A stretch of DNA of 64,000 nt from Streptantibioticus ferralitis (lineage in GTDB: Bacteria; Actinomycetota; Actinomycetes; Streptomycetales; Streptomycetaceae), in the NCBI RefSeq assembly GCF_029223525.1, contig NZ_JARHTQ010000022.1, forward strand, positions 62,001-126,000, written 5' to 3'. The notes under the pieces are model-generated. The model did not search any database. It saw only the letters and a list, made by a program, of their open reading frames with translations, and was not told where the DNA came from. This document shows positions 24,422-33,564 of the stretch, in pieces (position 1 is the stretch's first letter; every line of letters starts with the position of its first letter). Made by a program: the position numbers and the translations under genes.

Positions 24422-26128
24422 ATGAGTGTGGATACCAGAACACCCCGCTCATCCACGGGGGGACGGTCGCCCGGGTTCGAAGAGGACGTGCTCAACACGG
24501 TGCGGGTCCCGAGCGATCCGGCCCAGGTCATCGTCAACCACGCCAGTTTCCGGGTGAAACTCGGTACGAGCCCGCCCACGCCGCGCTACGACCCCGCCGA
24601 CGACACCACCCCGATCCCGGTCATCCCGACCTCCGTCCGTTCCGCCGCCGAAGCCCGTATGCCGCGTCGGCGCCGCGCCGCGCCGGTGGTCTGGTCCGGG
24701 CACACCGAGCCCGGCGACCCGGCGGCCACCCAGCTGCTCCAGGCGGTACGGAGCGCGGGCGGCACCCAACTGCTGCCCAGGGTCGGCGAGCAGCTGCGCG
24801 ACGACGACCTCGACGACGGGATGCCGCCGGTGCGGCCCGCGGTCGTGGCGCCCCGGTCGCCGGTCGTGGGCGGCCCGCCGCCGGGTGAACCGCACGGCGG
24901 CGTACGGCCGTCGCGCGATGCCTACGGCGAGGACGCGTACGACACGCCGCCGCACGGTGCCTCGTACGGCGACAGGTACATCGACGAGCGGGACGAGCGG
25001 GACGACTACGAGACGCGGGCGGATCGGCGGGACCGCAGGCGTGGGGAACCGGTTCGGCACGCCTGGTACCCCGGGCGCCGGATGAACCTCGGTGTGGTCC
25101 TGCTGCCGCTGCGGATCTTCCTCGGCTTCATCTCCATCTACGCCGGTCTCGGCAAGCTCTGCGACCCGGTCTACTTCGACGGCGGCGAGCGGGGCTCGAT
25201 GGTCCACTGGCTGCACGCGCTGCACCCGTGGTCGGCCGCCGAGCCGCTGCGCGCGGCGGCGCTCGCACACCCGGTGGGCGCCGGGCTGACGGTGGCCTTC
25301 CTGCAGGTGACCGTCGGCGTACTGACGATCATGGGTCTGTGGCAGCGGATGGCCGCCTCCTTCGGCGCGCTGCTCTCGGTGGCGCTGCTGATGACGGTGA
25401 GCTGGCGGACCGTTCCGGTCTACGACGCGCCGGACATCATCTACCTGGCCGCCTGGAGCCCGCTGGTCATCGCGGGCGCCCCGGTCTACTCGGTGGACGC
25501 CAAGCTCGCGGGCGAGGCCTGGCGGCGGCTCGGCCCGCGCGCCCCGCTGTGGGACCTGCGGCGGTACGTGCTGCGGCGTGGCATCGTTCTGGCGACGTTC
25601 GCGGCGGGCGGCACGTTGGTGTTGGGCGCGGTGCTCGGCAGCGCGGTGCGCGCCTCGCACACCCATATCGTCCAGCCCTCGGTGCCGAGCGATCTGCCCA
25701 CCAACGATCTGCCCGGTTCGCCGCTGCCGCAGGCGCCGGACACCGGCGCTCCCTCGCCGCGCCACTCGCTCGTCCCGGGCGCCGCGCACGGCTCCAAGTC
25801 GCCCTCCGCCGACGCGAGTTCGGCGGCGGCCACGGCGGGTACCCCGGGGGCGTCCGCGACATCGGGAGCGGGCGCCGTGGGCGGGAGGTCGCACCTCGGC
25901 GGCGGTACGGCGGGTCGGCGCCGCCTGCCCAGCCAGGACCAGACGGTCCAGGCCCCGCACGACTCCGCTCCGGCGCCGCGCTCCGAGCCCGCCAACCCGC
26001 CCCCGTCGAGCGGCGGTTCGTCAACCGGCGGCTCACTGGGCGGCCTGCTGGGCAGCAAGCCGCCGACCGGCTGGCTGCTGGGCATGCCGGGCGAGCGCCG
26101 GGCTCCGGCTAGCAACGGGATGGCCTGA
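24422..26128 (+). CDS. DoxX-family membrane protein with long disordered flanks
   Basis: 568 aa. Residues 1-220 are polar and disordered, with an Asp/Arg-rich stretch. A DoxX four-helix membrane core occupies about 222-370 (LGVVLLPLRIFLGFISIYAGLGKL, then AFLQVTVGVLTIMGLW, LLSVALLMTVSW, IIYLAAWSPLVIAGAP). A further TM (about 385-405) is followed by a Ser/Pro/Gly-rich tail. Start ATG 24422 gives the whole frame; no Shine-Dalgarno is obvious. It is located between rlmB and the nucleotidyltransferase, as I recall for S. coelicolor. Its function is not known. Confidence 0.8.
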   Translation: MSVDTRTPRSSTGGRSPGFEEDVLNTVRVPSDPAQVIVNHASFRVKLGTSPPTPRYDPADDTTPIPVIPTSVRSAAEARMPRRRRAAPVVWSGHTEPGDPAATQLLQAVRSAGGTQLLPRVGEQLRDDDLDDGMPPVRPAVVAPRSPVVGGPPPGEPHGGVRPSRDAYGEDAYDTPPHGASYGDRYIDERDERDDYETRADRRDRRRGEPVRHAWYPGRRMNLGVVLLPLRIFLGFISIYAGLGKLCDPVYFDGGERGSMVHWLHALHPWSAAEPLRAAALAHPVGAGLTVAFLQVTVGVLTIMGLWQRMAASFGALLSVALLMTVSWRTVPVYDAPDIIYLAAWSPLVIAGAPVYSVDAKLAGEAWRRLGPRAPLWDLRRYVLRRGIVLATFAAGGTLVLGAVLGSAVRASHTHIVQPSVPSDLPTNDLPGSPLPQAPDTGAPSPRHSLVPGAAHGSKSPSADASSAAATAGTPGASATSGAGAVGGRSHLGGGTAGRRRLPSQDQTVQAPHDSAPAPRSEPANPPPSSGGSSTGGSLGGLLGSKPPTGWLLGMPGERRAPASNGMA

Positions 26129-26138
26129 GCAACGGCAT

Positions 26139-26171
26139 CGGCCGCGCCCCCTTCTCAGGGGTGCGCGGCCG
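26139..26171. terminator. Bidirectional terminator between convergent genes
   Basis: The inverted repeat runs from CGGCCGCGC to GCGCGGCCG around CCCCTTCTCAGGGG, with one mismatch per arm. Confidence 0.75.
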
Positions 26172-26191
26172 TTTGCGTGTCTGCGGGGCTG

Positions 26192-26935
26192 TCAGGCCGT
26201 CGTGGCGCCCGTCTGCGCGAGTTCCCTGGCGGCCTCCGTGAGGTCCTTCGCGGTGTCGATGGCCCGCCAGTAGGAGCCCTGCGGCAGCGGGAATCCGGCG
26301 AGCCGACGCTCCCGGGCGAGCTGCGGGAAGGTGCTCCGCTCGTGGTCGCCGCGCTCCGGCAGCAGCTCGGCGAACTCGGGGGCGAAGACGTACAGCCCCG
26401 CGTTGATCAGGAACGGGGACGGCGGAGACTCGATGAAGTCCAGTACGTGCCCGAACTCGTCGGTCTCAACGGCGCCCCACGGGATGTTCGGCCGGGCCAG
26501 CGCGAGCGTCGCGGTGGCCGCCCGTTCGGCGTGGAAGTCGGCCATCGCGCGCAGCGAGAAGCGCGTCCAGATGTCGCCGTTGGTGGCGTACCAGGGCTGC
26601 TCAGGGCGCGGCAGCGCGGCGGCAGCGTACTTCAACCCGCCGCCGCGGCCCAGCGGTTCACGCTCGACGACCGTGGTCACCTTCAGCGGCAGGTCGGCCG
26701 AGTCCAGCCACCTCTCCAGCACTTCGGCGAGGTGCCCGCAGGAGACGACCACGTCGGTGACGCCCTCGGCGGCGAGCCAGTCGAGCTGGTGGCCGATGAT
26801 CGGGGTCCCGGTACCGGGGATCTCGACCATCGGCTTGGGCCGGTCGTCGGTGTACGGCCGCAGTCGCGAACCCTGGCCGCCGGCCAGGATGACCGCCTGG
26901 GTGACCGGGGCGGTGGAGATGGCACCTGTCGTCAT
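26192..26935 (-). CDS. Sugar-phosphate nucleotidyltransferase
   Basis: 247 aa GT-A-fold NTP transferase. The signature QAVILAGGQGSRLRPYTDDRPKPMVEI is at the N-terminus, with the catalytic G-G-x-G-x-R-L and downstream K; NGDIWTRF is the metal-binding Asp loop and FLINAGLYVFAPEF is typical of glucose/mannose-1-phosphate transferases. It is shorter than ADP-glucose pyrophosphorylase and lacks a beta-helix domain. ATG 26935 (MTTGAIS) is chosen, with an upstream start at 26944 possible. The sugar is unknown. Confidence 0.85.
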   Translation of the reverse strand: MTTGAISTAPVTQAVILAGGQGSRLRPYTDDRPKPMVEIPGTGTPIIGHQLDWLAAEGVTDVVVSCGHLAEVLERWLDSADLPLKVTTVVEREPLGRGGGLKYAAAALPRPEQPWYATNGDIWTRFSLRAMADFHAERAATATLALARPNIPWGAVETDEFGHVLDFIESPPSPFLINAGLYVFAPEFAELLPERGDHERSTFPQLARERRLAGFPLPQGSYWRAIDTAKDLTEAARELAQTGATTA

Positions 26936-27059
26936 GCTGCGCACGATACGGGCTCGGTGTAACGCTGGGCAGGCTTTGCGTTAACACCGGTCGACGGGCA
27001 GGCCCAGGTCGGGGTCGAGGGGGAGGACCAGCCGGAAACCGGTGCCGCCCCGCCGTCTC

Positions 27060-27494
27060 TCACCTGTTGGAGGCGACACCGGAGGCGAACGAGGTGTCGC
27101 ACACCGGCCGCGACCACGCCTGGGCCCGCCGGGAGGCCGACAGGCTGCCGTAGAGCCGGGTGTACTTGGCGACGGCGGCCTGGCCGAGGGCGCGTGCGAT
27201 ACCGGCGCAGTAGCGGGCGAGCGAGGGCTTCCTGGCCGTCTCCGTCTGGAGGTCGGTGAGCGCGACACCCGGGTTCCGCTCCTGCAGCTCGGCGAGGAGG
27301 CGGCGGCGCAGTACGTCCTGCGGGGCCGTAGTGGGCTCCATGGTGCCGCGATGGGAGGAGGCCGTGAGCACCTGCGCCTCCGAGGGCGACGCGGCCCAGG
27401 GGACGCGGGTGACGGCGAGGGTCCCGGAGAGTACGAGGACGACCGGGAGCACGAGTGCGAGAGTCTTGCCGATACGGCGAGCTGCCTGGTTCAC
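27060..27494 (-). CDS. Membrane-anchored or secreted hypothetical protein
   Basis: 144 aa. One hydrophobic segment (about residues 10-28, TLALVLPVVLVLSGTLAV) serves as signal or anchor. The rest is an extracytoplasmic helical region with two cysteines (YCAGIARALG and RPVCDTSF) that may form a disulphide. No family is recognised. It lies between the nucleotidyltransferase and msiK on the same strand; the 5' gap to msiK carries a terminator. Confidence 0.65.
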   Translation of the reverse strand: MNQAARRIGKTLALVLPVVLVLSGTLAVTRVPWAASPSEAQVLTASSHRGTMEPTTAPQDVLRRRLLAELQERNPGVALTDLQTETARKPSLARYCAGIARALGQAAVAKYTRLYGSLSASRRAQAWSRPVCDTSFASGVASNR

Positions 27495-27664
27495 GACCGT
27501 GATGGTAGCGAGGGGTGATGATTTGGCGACATTTAGTCACCCTTACGAGTGATGCAGGTCCCTGGATCGGGGGTTGTCTGTTGACGCGCACCGCTCGAAA
27601 AGGCCGCCGTGCCTGGCTATTTGTCGACAGGGTCGGCAACCGCTTCTACGCCCTGCCGACATGG

Positions 27665-27694
27665 GGCCCGTACGGCCGACCGGCCGTACGGGCC
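27665..27694 (-). terminator. Terminator after msiK
   Basis: 13-bp perfect arms GGCCCGTACGGCC and GGCCGTACGGGCC with a GACC loop, ten bases beyond the msiK stop. Confidence 0.85.
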
Positions 27695-27704
27695 TTCCGG
27701 GACC

Positions 27705-28823
<1,119 letters not shown>

Positions 28824-28875
28824 GGTGCAGTGATCCCTTCACCGGCAGGAACGTGCCGGACGATCCGAGTAAAGG

Positions 28876-28891
28876 AAAGGTCTAGTCCACA
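28876..28891. promoter_or_regulatory. dre-like DasR operator upstream of msiK
   Basis: AAAGGTCTAGTCCACA matches the 16-bp dre consensus ACTGGTCTAGACCACT at 12 positions, with the GGTCTAG core intact. The same core variant GGTCTAGTCCAC occurs at the nagK promoter (57802-57817). Confidence 0.6.
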
Positions 28892-29032
28892 GTCAGTGGA
28901 TTGTCCCGTGACGCTACCCCCCACCGGCCTGCTTGTCAGCAGCCCTGCCCGAGCGTTTTCCTCGTATGGCCAGACGGCCACCCCTTGGTACCCTTCTCAT
29001 GGCCCACCAGCCGCCCACAGCGGCAGGGCCAC

Positions 29033-29106
29033 GCCTCCTTAGCTCAGCTGGCCAGAGCACCGCTCTTGTAAAGCGGGGGTCGTCGGTTCGAACCCGACAG
29101 GGGGCT
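29033..29106 (+). tRNA. tRNA-Thr (anticodon TGT)
   Basis: 74-nt cloverleaf. The acceptor GCCTCCT pairs with AGGGGGC, with discriminator T29106. The D-arm is AGCTCAGCTGG-type, the anticodon stem CCGCT/AGCGG has loop CTTGTAA (TGT at 29067-29069), and the T-arm is GTCGG-TTCGAAC-CCGAC. CCA is not encoded. Confidence 0.95.
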
Positions 29107-29123
29107 CTGTGTCTGACCAGCGA

Positions 29124-29155
29124 AAAGCCCTGGACCGATCTTGGTCCGGGGCTTT
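29124..29155 (+). terminator. Hairpin after tRNA-Thr
   Basis: AAAGCCC.GGACC pairs with GGTCC.GGGCTTT around GATCTT. Part of it, GGTCCGGGGCTTT, recurs near 29483-29495. The 29157-29531 region between the two copies contains no intact gene I can recognise. Confidence 0.65.
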
Positions 29156-29531
29156 GCTCATGCCCGGTGACGTCCGTCGCTGACATCAACGACGGCGGGC
29201 GGGGACAGCTGGCCGCAGTCAACGCGGCGGCTGAGCGGGCGGCCGCGTGATGAGCGGCTCTCCACCGCACGCAGCGCGCCCTCGCCGAGCCGGTCGGTGT
29301 CGTGGCGGGCGGCGATCGGCGCGGCCGCCGTACCGGCACCGGTGATGCTGGTCCCGCGGCTGCGCCTGCCCAAGAGCCCGCGATGCCTGCCCGCTGGCGG
29401 CGCGAGCCGCGCGGCAAGGCGTGGCTCGGAAACGCCTGCGGAGCTGATCGCCGACGGCAGCCCCCGGTGTCCGACCTGGTCCGGTCCGGGGCTTTCGCGT
29501 AGGTAGGACCAAGGCGCCCCATCGGCCGTGG

Positions 29532-30071
29532 TCAGGCCGCGGGCTCCGTTGAGTGGGCCGAGACGGCCGGGTTCGACAGGTCGTGGACGGTGACCGGCTG
29601 GAGGAAGACCCACTTCTTCATGGCCCACCAACGGAAGCCGGTCCCGAGTAGCGTGCCGACGATCAGGCTGCTGATGAAATCGGACACTGCCTGCGTCACC
29701 GCGCTGACGTGCGGAATCCGAAGGTTCAGCAAGTAGTGCGCCACCCAGAGCGGAACGTCGCTGAGCAGGATGCCGAGGCCGCTCACGACCACGAACAGCA
29801 CCGCTTCGCGGCGATGCTGCCCGGTCGACCGGAAGGACCACTGCCGGTTGAGCAGGTAGGAGACGAGCGTCGCGACGATGTTCGCGACGGTGAACGCCGA
29901 GATCGGGCTGCCCCTGAACACGGTGAACTTGAGGCCGTAGTTGACCGCGGTGGTCAGCAGCAGGCATGCGCCGCCGACGACGAGGAACTTCACCAGCTCT
30001 CGGTGCTGCACCAGGAAGGGACGCATGCGCGGCGGGACCCGACGCAGCGCTGTCTGGGTGGGTGACGGCAT
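29532..30071 (-). CDS. GtrA-family membrane protein
   Basis: 179 aa with four hydrophobic segments: FLVVGGACLLLTTAVNYGL (about 29-47), ISAFTVANIVATLVSYLLN (about 56-74), AVLFVVVSGLGILLSDVPLW (about 87-106) and FISSLIVGTLLGTGFRWWA (about 131-150). This is the GtrA layout, with the conserved SYLLNRQWSF loop. GtrA proteins are thought to flip or transfer polyprenyl-linked sugars across the membrane. ATG 30071 is chosen because homology starts there. There is no polysaccharide gene next to it. The 340-bp gap 30072-30412 holds nothing clear. Confidence 0.85.
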   Translation of the reverse strand: MPSPTQTALRRVPPRMRPFLVQHRELVKFLVVGGACLLLTTAVNYGLKFTVFRGSPISAFTVANIVATLVSYLLNRQWSFRSTGQHRREAVLFVVVSGLGILLSDVPLWVAHYLLNLRIPHVSAVTQAVSDFISSLIVGTLLGTGFRWWAMKKWVFLQPVTVHDLSNPAVSAHSTEPAA

Positions 30072-30412
30072 TGGCCCAGTGTGGCACGGCAGGTTGATGA
30101 CCACCCGGCGCCTCCGGAACCAGCACCGGGCCGACCGGCAACGCCCGCTCCCCTGTTGCTGGTTCGGGGGGAACCATCCGCTGACGGTCGTGCGCAAGTC
30201 TCCGTTGGGTACTGCCAGTTGGGCGGGGTGTGGTGGGCCGGACCCTCACCACGCAACACGCACGCACCAGTGGTGCATCTCTTCGGCGACAGGCACACGC
30301 CCGCCGGGCGCCCTACTTCTGTACACCGGTGACTGACGGAGAGATCTTCAATACTGTCGGTTATTAATGAGGCGCGCACAGGAGCCTCCCTCGACGGACA
30401 GAAGGAATTGCC

Positions 30413-30700
30413 ATGCGGCGCATCGCCACAACACTCGGAGCAGTCGTCGCTGCCGCGACGATGGCGCTCGCCCTTCCCGGATCCGCCTTCGCGGCCACGG
30501 GCAACCTCGTCATCAACGGTATCGGGCACAAGGATCCCGGCGGCTGCTACTCGACCGGACCCCTTGTCTCGATCATCGTCAACCAGACTGACCGCCTCGC
30601 CTACATCTACTCCGATGCCGACTGTTTCGGAGAGGTGCAAGCGATTGTCCAACCCGGCCTGGCCACCCTTAGTTTCGGCTCCAGCGTCTTCATCAGATGA
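30413..30700 (+). CDS. Small secreted protein with signal peptide and two cysteines
   Basis: 95 aa. A typical Sec signal (MRRIATTLGAVVAAATMALA, cleavage after SAFA) leaves a mature part of about 67 residues starting ATGNLVINGIGHKDPGG, with Cys at CYSTGP and DADCFGE likely paired in a disulphide. GAAGGA lies six bases before the ATG. It resembles a streptomycete family of tiny secreted beta-rich proteins of unknown function. It is isolated, followed by an amidase pseudogene on the other strand. Confidence 0.75.
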   Translation: MRRIATTLGAVVAAATMALALPGSAFAATGNLVINGIGHKDPGGCYSTGPLVSIIVNQTDRLAYIYSDADCFGEVQAIVQPGLATLSFGSSVFIR

Positions 30701-30731
30701 ATCGACGGGTGACCGCAGCGTGCGGGTGTGC

Positions 30732-31830
30732 TCAGCGGGTGTGCTCGTAGGCATGCGCCGCCCGGTGGACGGTGGCCTCGTCGAAGTGCCGTCCGACGAG
30801 CATCAGGCCGATGGGAAGGCCGTCGGATTCTCCGCAGGGCAGGCTGAGGGCCGGGTGGTGCGTCACGTTGAACGGGGAGGTGTTGGCGAACATCCCCGTT
30901 GCCCTCGTGCACCATTGCGCGACCGAAGCATGGCCGGGCGGCAACGGCTGCGCTTTCTGCGGGGTTGTCGGCATGAGGAGCAGGTCCACGTCCGCCAGCG
31001 CGGCGTCGTAGGCGGCACGTAGTCGGCGGACGCCGTTGGCCGCGCGGCCGTAGTACGTCTGTCCGTACCGTTGGTTGACGTATTCGGCCAGGATCGCGCA
31101 CAGCTTGATGTTCGGCGGCAGTTCGTCGACGCGGTGCCGTCGCGCGAACAGGTGATCCATCATGCTGGTCGGGTAACAGTTGTCGCGGCCGATGCCGAAG
31201 CCCTGACCGTCGACCACGGTTCGGGCCAGGCCGTGCTTGACGATCGGCGTCCACAGGGCGGGGGCGACCGTGTGCATCGGCACGGAGACCCGCACGACGT
31301 CCGCGCCCAGCTTGCCGAGGTCAACGGCGGCCTGCCGTACGGCCGCGTCGACATCGGCCTCACCGCCGGCCTGGCCGAAGCCCTCGTCGACCGCAGAATG
31401 ACGCGGGCACCCGGATCGACCCGGCCTGGTCGGCTCCCAGTGCCATGTCGGCCTCGCCGGTGACGACGACCACCGCGCTGCCGCTGGACGATCCGCCCGC
31501 GGAGTACCCGCGCCGGTGCGGGTTGTGCGTTGGTCCATGCCGCCCGCTGTGGCTGCCGCCCGACAGGCAGAAGTACTCGCAGTTCGTCCTGCCTACGATT
31601 TCGCCACCGGCTTCGAGAACGCGGTGGACGTCGGTCGCGTCGGCTGGCGCAACGAAGCCGTCCAGCAGACCGGAACCGTTCATCATCGGAATTCCGGCGA
31701 CCGTGATGCGGTCCTTGACCGCGATCGTCCTGCCCGCGAGCGGCCCCGAGGCGGCGCCCTTGATGCCGGTCTTCACGTACCAGGCGTTGTGCGGGTCCTC
31801 GTCCGCGCCGGGGACGTCATGGTGGATAGT
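30732..31830 (-). pseudogene. Amidase-signature enzyme, broken by internal deletion and frameshift
   Basis: The 5' part (31830 to about 31400) encodes the catalytic Lys (GRTIAVKDRI), the cis-Ser loop (GYSAGGSSSGSA) and the nucleophile region (AGSIRVPASFCG) of the amidase signature family. The next part (about 31395 to 30732) continues in another frame from VDEGFGQAGGEADVDAAVRQ to the normal C-terminus LPIGLMLVGRHFDEATVHRA. The roughly 100 residues that should separate them are missing, so a deletion with frameshift at about 31390-31400 is clear. The N-terminal ~60 residues of the family are also absent. The gene cannot make an active amidase. Confidence 0.85.
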
Positions 31831-32107
31831 TCGTGCATCGCCGGGTGCTTCCGGGCGCGGTGGCGAGGACCCGCCGGGGCGGCAGTAGTCGGCGCGCCAC
31901 GGGCAGTGCCGTGCCGAGGACGGTGGCGGTGCGAGGGGAACGAGGGCCGCGCAATCGCAGCCGAACTCGCCTTTCGCAGCAGACCGGTTGAACCTTCGCG
32001 TCGTGACGCACATCACGCCATCCGGTTACAACCGCCGCTTCCCAGCCCGCGTTTGGAAGGGGTGCGGTGGCCGTCGTTCCCCCCACAGGCGGCCAGGGAG
32101 GAGCGGT

Positions 32108-32668
32108 GTGCGCCGTAGCGAGAGGGAAATCCGGTTCGAGGAGTTCGTGGTGGCGCGGTCCGCGGCGTTGCTTCGCCTGTGCTACCTGCTCACGAACGAC
32201 CGCGGCCTTGCGGAGGACCTGCTGCAGACCGCGTTGGCCAACTGCTTCCGGCACTGGGATCGGGCGCTGTCCCAGGGACGGGAGGAGGCGTATGTGCGGA
32301 CCGCGATCATCAACTCGCACGTCAGCCGGGGGCGTCGGCGCAGGGTGCAGGAGATCCTGACCCTGCACCTGCCGGAGACCGGGGGCGAGGAGGCGACGGA
32401 CGCGGTCAACGACCGCGATGTGCTGCGCCGGGCGCTGGCCAACCTGGCGCCGCGCACCCGGGCGGTGGTGGTGCTGCGGCACTACATGGGACTGACCGAA
32501 CAGGAGGCCGCGCAAACGCTCGGTTGTTCGGTGGGAAACGTCAAGCGGTTGGCGAACCGTGGTCTGAAACAACTCCGCCTCGCCCTGGGCAGTCAGGAGA
32601 CGGCGGCACCGGCGGACTGCCCCGTCCAGGACCGGTCCCGGCAGCTCGCCCAGGGGAGGGCGCGATGA
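32108..32668 (+). CDS. SigE-family ECF RNA polymerase sigma factor
   Basis: 186 aa. Sigma region 2 (about 10-75) shows RSAALLRLCYLLTNDRGLAEDLLQT and AYVRTAIINSHVSRGRRRR; sigma region 4 (about 100-160) shows ALANLAPRTRAVVVLRHYMG and EQEAAQTLGCSVGNVKRLANRGLKQLR. This is the SigE-like ECF group abundant in Streptomyces. GTG 32108 has GGGAGGAG six bases upstream. The stop overlaps the next gene by ATGA, the usual layout with a cognate membrane regulator. Confidence 0.88.
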   Translation: MRRSEREIRFEEFVVARSAALLRLCYLLTNDRGLAEDLLQTALANCFRHWDRALSQGREEAYVRTAIINSHVSRGRRRRVQEILTLHLPETGGEEATDAVNDRDVLRRALANLAPRTRAVVVLRHYMGLTEQEAAQTLGCSVGNVKRLANRGLKQLRLALGSQETAAPADCPVQDRSRQLAQGRAR

Positions 32669-33519
32669 AGGCAGAATCCGAGCGGTTCGCGGAGGAGTTG
32701 CGGTACGGGCTGGTCGAGTTGGCCGCCGGGTCCGGTCCGCCACCGGCGGACCTCCAGGCCCGGGTGCGGGCAAGAGTGGTGGCGTCCCGGCGCCGCCGTA
32801 CCGGGGTGCTCGCCGGCTGCGCCGCCGTATGCGTCGGCGCGGCGCTGACGTTCGGGGTGACCCGGGGCGGAGGGACGGGTTCCGGCCAGCAGGCGCAGCC
32901 CGCGGCGCAGGCGCCGCCAGCCCCCGCCGTGACCGGTGCGCCCGCGGCCCCGGCACCAGCCGGCCCGCCATCCGCCAGCCCCGCCGGAGAGCTCCCGGAC
33001 TCCCTTGCACAGCTGTGGAACCTGGCGGCCGGCACCACCCACACCGATGTGCGCGTACTGCACCGGGACACGCTGGACGGCAGGTCGATCCTCCTGGTCC
33101 AGGGGCGCCAGCCGGACGGCCAGACTCGTGTGGCCCTGCTGAGTGCCGCTCTCAACCAGGGCAACCGACCGACCGGCGCGGGGACTTACGTCCTCCTGGA
33201 CCGCGCGGCACGGGGTGGGCCGTCGGTGCCCGTGGCGGTGACGTTCCTCGCCAAGCCGACCGGCACGCGCACCATCGTGGTGCTGCCGACGGGCTGCACC
33301 GGTCAACTGCGGCTCACCCAGCAGCCCGGCGGTGAACGGATCGACTGGAAGACGGACTTCACGGGCGAGCTGGTGCTCAACGCGCCGGTCCTGTCGTCGG
33401 GGCAGGCGGTGGCGGTCAGCTGCGAGGCGGCGTCCGGCGCCTCGACCTCGGTGCTGAGGTTCACCGGTTCCGCGCGGACGGGCGAGGGCAGCATGGTCAG
33501 TCTGCTCACCGGCGACTGA
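32665..33519 (+). CDS. Membrane-anchored partner of the ECF sigma factor (putative anti-sigma)
   Basis: 284 aa. A cytoplasmic N-terminus of about 45 residues (ERFAEELRYGLVELAAGSGP, RVVASRRRRT) is followed by one TM (GVLAGCAAVCVGAALTFGV, about 47-65), a Pro/Ala-rich linker and an extracellular domain (about 110-284) with two cysteines. Start ATG overlaps the sigma stop. Position and topology suggest an anti-sigma factor, but the cytoplasmic part is short and no zinc-type HxxxCxxC anti-sigma motif is seen. It could instead be a sigma-associated lipoprotein-like sensor. Confidence 0.7.
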   Translation: MKAESERFAEELRYGLVELAAGSGPPPADLQARVRARVVASRRRRTGVLAGCAAVCVGAALTFGVTRGGGTGSGQQAQPAAQAPPAPAVTGAPAAPAPAGPPSASPAGELPDSLAQLWNLAAGTTHTDVRVLHRDTLDGRSILLVQGRQPDGQTRVALLSAALNQGNRPTGAGTYVLLDRAARGGPSVPVAVTFLAKPTGTRTIVVLPTGCTGQLRLTQQPGGERIDWKTDFTGELVLNAPVLSSGQAVAVSCEAASGASTSVLRFTGSARTGEGSMVSLLTGD

Positions 33520-33564
33520 CCATGTCGCGCCTGCGCCGCCGCGCGCCGGTCCCGTGGGACCGGC

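Noticed and set aside
26981-27062. Histidine kinase C-terminus (GGTGFRLVLPLDPDLG) on the minus strand
   Set aside because: Only about 10 residues resemble a kinase end; no G1/G2 boxes precede it, so chance cannot be excluded.
29157-29531. Integrative element remnant at tRNA-Thr, suggested by the repeated GGTCCGGGGCTTT
   Set aside because: The repeat lies in the terminator, not the tRNA 3' end, is only about 13 bp, and no integrase or excisionase is present.
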